Positions 62,529 to 64,000 of a stretch of 64,000 bases of DNA are shown one piece after another (position 1 is the first letter of the stretch; every line of letters begins with the position of its first letter). The stretch comes from CADEED01 sp963842515. Lineage in GTDB: Bacteria > Pseudomonadota > Gammaproteobacteria > Steroidobacterales > Steroidobacteraceae. Location of the stretch: the NCBI GenBank assembly GCA_963842515.1, contig CAWJGO010000001.1:1054001-1118000 (forward strand). Direction: 5' to 3'. A program made the position numbers and the translations under genes. Below the pieces are notes generated by a model. It was not told the origin of the DNA and did no database searches. It worked only from the letters and a program-made list of their open reading frames with translations.

Positions 62529-62956
62529 CCGAACTCCTTCGCCGGTTTCTTTCGCAGCTCTTTTCGCAGCACCAGCTTCAACCCCGACCACGTTTCATCC
62601 ACCGCGCACACCTTGATGTCGACGAGCCCCATGGGCAGTGCGACCGCGCGAATCGTGTCCTCGGTGATGTCGGTGAGCACCTTCGATGTCTTTTTCGGCC
62701 ACGAAACCCAGATCGCCGCCCCAGGCCCGAGAACCTTCAACCACGCCATTAATTTCTTCGCGAGCTCGGCCTTCGACGTGGTGAAGAGGTGCACGGCGTC
62801 CGTGGACTTGGAAACCCGCCTCTGGACCTTGAGCCCCTCGGGCAACGGCGCGAGCAGCTTGCGGTAGTTCGGCGGGGCGCCAGGCGCACTCACTCGCTGA
62901 CCGGGCTTGAAGCCGAGCTTCCGTGCGAGTGGCGTGCCTGAATACCCGGTGCTCAT
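62525..62956 (-). CDS. DUF3052 domain protein
   Basis: A 143-residue cytoplasmic protein. MSTGYSGTPLARKLGFKPGQ is the characteristic start of DUF3052; ALIYVxxP-like sequences occur later as AAIWVSWPKKTS. The function of the family is unknown. The ATG overlaps the stop of the hydrolase gene (ATGA), so it is the last gene of an XRE - hydrolase - DUF3052 operon. Confidence 0.87.
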   Translation of the reverse strand: MSTGYSGTPLARKLGFKPGQRVSAPGAPPNYRKLLAPLPEGLKVQRRVSKSTDAVHLFTTSKAELAKKLMAWLKVLGPGAAIWVSWPKKTSKVLTDITEDTIRAVALPMGLVDIKVCAVDETWSGLKLVLRKELRKKPAKEFG

Positions 62957-63861
62957 TTCGCTGCCGATTCCACCATGCGTGATAGCGCACCGTCGAGTGC
63001 CGCCGCGAACTTCTGCGGCTGATCGAACATCACGAAGTGGCGCGCTCCGGGAATGGAGACGACTTCCAGCTTTTCGATGCCCGGCAGCAACATGCGGTAG
63101 TAACCCGTCTTGCGAGCTTCGTCGACTCCCATCGCCGCGAAGTCCGGCGCGTAGAAGGGCGAGATCTCCACCACCGGCACCTTGATGCCCGTCAGGCGTG
63201 GCCGCAGGTCAGCCGTCAGGAGCTGCGCGGCGAAGTCGGCGGTGGCTCCTATGTCGCTCCGGCTCGTGAACCCGGCGAGCTTTGTCGCGATGGTTTCATC
63301 GACGCTGCCGATTTGCTTCATATAGGCCTGCTGCCCTGCCGCGAACTGCTCGGAAGTCTGCCCTTCGAACTGCGCGCGAACACCTGCCCCGAGCGAGCTG
63401 CGGTCTCCCGTCATGGTTTCGGTGCCCGGAAATACCGGCAGGCCATCCACCGCAATCACGCCCGTGATGAGATCGGATCGTTCCGAGGCGAACGACAGCG
63501 ACAATGTGCCTCCCATGCTGTGACCGATGAGCACCGGCTTCCTGATCTTGCGGGTCTGGATCAGCGATGCAAGGTCCCTCGACAGGGAATCCAGCGTGGT
63601 GCCGGCCACCGGCTTGCGTCCATCGAAGCCGGGAAGTGTCAGTAGATAGATGGAGTATTTCGCGGAAAGCCGTGCCGCGGTGTCCGTCCAGACCCACGGG
63701 CCACTCGCCAGTCCCGGTATGAGAATGAGTGCAGGGCCCTTCGCCGATACCTGCTCCACCTGAAGTGCGCCGACCTCATGGGTCGCGGGCGCGGAGAACG
63801 CGGGCGCGAGCAGGGAGAGTGCGAGCGCGAGGCCCGCAGGAAATCTGGTCTTCATGGTCAT
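62953..63861 (-). CDS. secreted alpha/beta hydrolase
   Basis: A 302-residue exported hydrolase with a signal peptide (residues 1-24). LILIPGLASGPWVW is the oxyanion region, GHSMGGTLSLSFA the nucleophile elbow, and PGARHFVMFDQP carries the catalytic His. The triad looks complete. ATG at 63861 overlaps the stop of the regulator (ATGA); ATG at 63855 follows GGAG and is also possible. Likely an esterase or lactonase. Confidence 0.9.
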   Translation of the reverse strand: MTMKTRFPAGLALALSLLAPAFSAPATHEVGALQVEQVSAKGPALILIPGLASGPWVWTDTAARLSAKYSIYLLTLPGFDGRKPVAGTTLDSLSRDLASLIQTRKIRKPVLIGHSMGGTLSLSFASERSDLITGVIAVDGLPVFPGTETMTGDRSSLGAGVRAQFEGQTSEQFAAGQQAYMKQIGSVDETIATKLAGFTSRSDIGATADFAAQLLTADLRPRLTGIKVPVVEISPFYAPDFAAMGVDEARKTGYYRMLLPGIEKLEVVSIPGARHFVMFDQPQKFAAALDGALSRMVESAAK

Positions 63862-64000
63862 TTCTCCGTGGAAAAGATTTTTTCGATCGGTTTGCCGAAC
63901 AGCTTCGCGATGGTGAACGCGAGCGGCAGGCTGGGGTCATAACGTCCGGTCTCGATAGCGTTCACGGTTTGCCGCGACACCTCGAGCTTGTCGGCGAGAT
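63858..64000 (-). CDS. XRE-family HTH regulator, 5' end cut by window edge
   Basis: The last 47 codons of a small regulator. SRQTVNAIETGRYDPSLPLA followed by FTIAKLFGKPIEKIF is the second half of an XRE helix-turn-helix of the short (about 65-75-residue) type. The start lies beyond the window. Its stop overlaps the hydrolase start, so it likely controls the hydrolase and DUF3052 genes. Confidence 0.85.
   Translation of the reverse strand, partial: LADKLEVSRQTVNAIETGRYDPSLPLAFTIAKLFGKPIEKIFSTEK

Noticed and set aside
1..64000. Frequent GTTAG/CTAAC and TTA leucine codons followed by G
   Set aside because: Many cases catch the eye in a GC-rich sequence, but a rough estimate from base composition expects about as many or more, so no enrichment is shown.

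Overview
The window is about 64 kb of high-GC chromosomal DNA with dense, often overlapping genes. Gene content (YgiQ, a PA4780-type RIO kinase, DUF3019 next to an Rst-type two-component pair, a Cpx-like operon, MipA/OmpV, tryptophan halogenases, GH9, DUF1800/DUF1501) suggests a free-living, polymer-degrading gammaproteobacterium, perhaps near Steroidobacteraceae or Xanthomonadales. That placement is inferred from gene families only. I see no rRNA, tRNA, CRISPR array, transposase or replication origin.

Layout. 0-14.7 kb: DUF4401/GDYXXLXY pair, S9 peptidase, arginase-like protein, serine hydrolases, GH19 enzyme, YgiQ, S41 peptidase, OtsB, DUF2165, RibD-like reductase, RIO kinase. 14.7-20.1 kb: two alpha/beta hydrolases, then a BlaI - M56 peptidase - repeat protein operon under a two-dyad operator. 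20.2-24.4 kb: PadR/HAAS/DUF2807 operon and a Cpx-like operon (Spy/CpxP, regulator, kinase). 24.6-31.6 kb: secreted orphan, Cys-rich protein, tandem aldo/keto reductases, outer membrane protein, and a MipA-DUF3019-regulator-kinase operon. 32-40.5 kb: PRC-barrel protein, sigma/anti-sigma/degenerate subtilase cluster, PAS kinase, DUF1349, HAD, LysE, Gfo/Idh/MocA oxidoreductase. 40.6-59.5 kb: glycosidase, cysteine-less OxyR-like regulator, two tryptophan halogenases around a metallo-beta-lactamase-fold hydrolase, GH9 cellulase, bactofilins, DUF1800/DUF1501. 59.5-64 kb: double thioredoxin protein, ECF sigma/anti-sigma pair, VOC protein, DUF3052, alpha/beta hydrolase, and a partial XRE regulator.

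Two themes stand out. First, between about 41.0 and 59.4 kb eight genes carry sixteen reading-frame breaks, and every one is a +1 shift in the coding direction, on both strands. This looks either like insertion-biased sequence error or like very odd decay, and it must be settled before these genes are called pseudogenes. Second, several proteins keep a family fold but lose catalytic or sensing residues: a subtilase, a penicillin-binding-type hydrolase, an esterase, an aldo/keto reductase and an OxyR homologue. The best candidate for an undescribed system is the BlaI/M56 operon, in which the membrane peptidase and a separate secreted protein share the same tandem repeat of about 28 residues.
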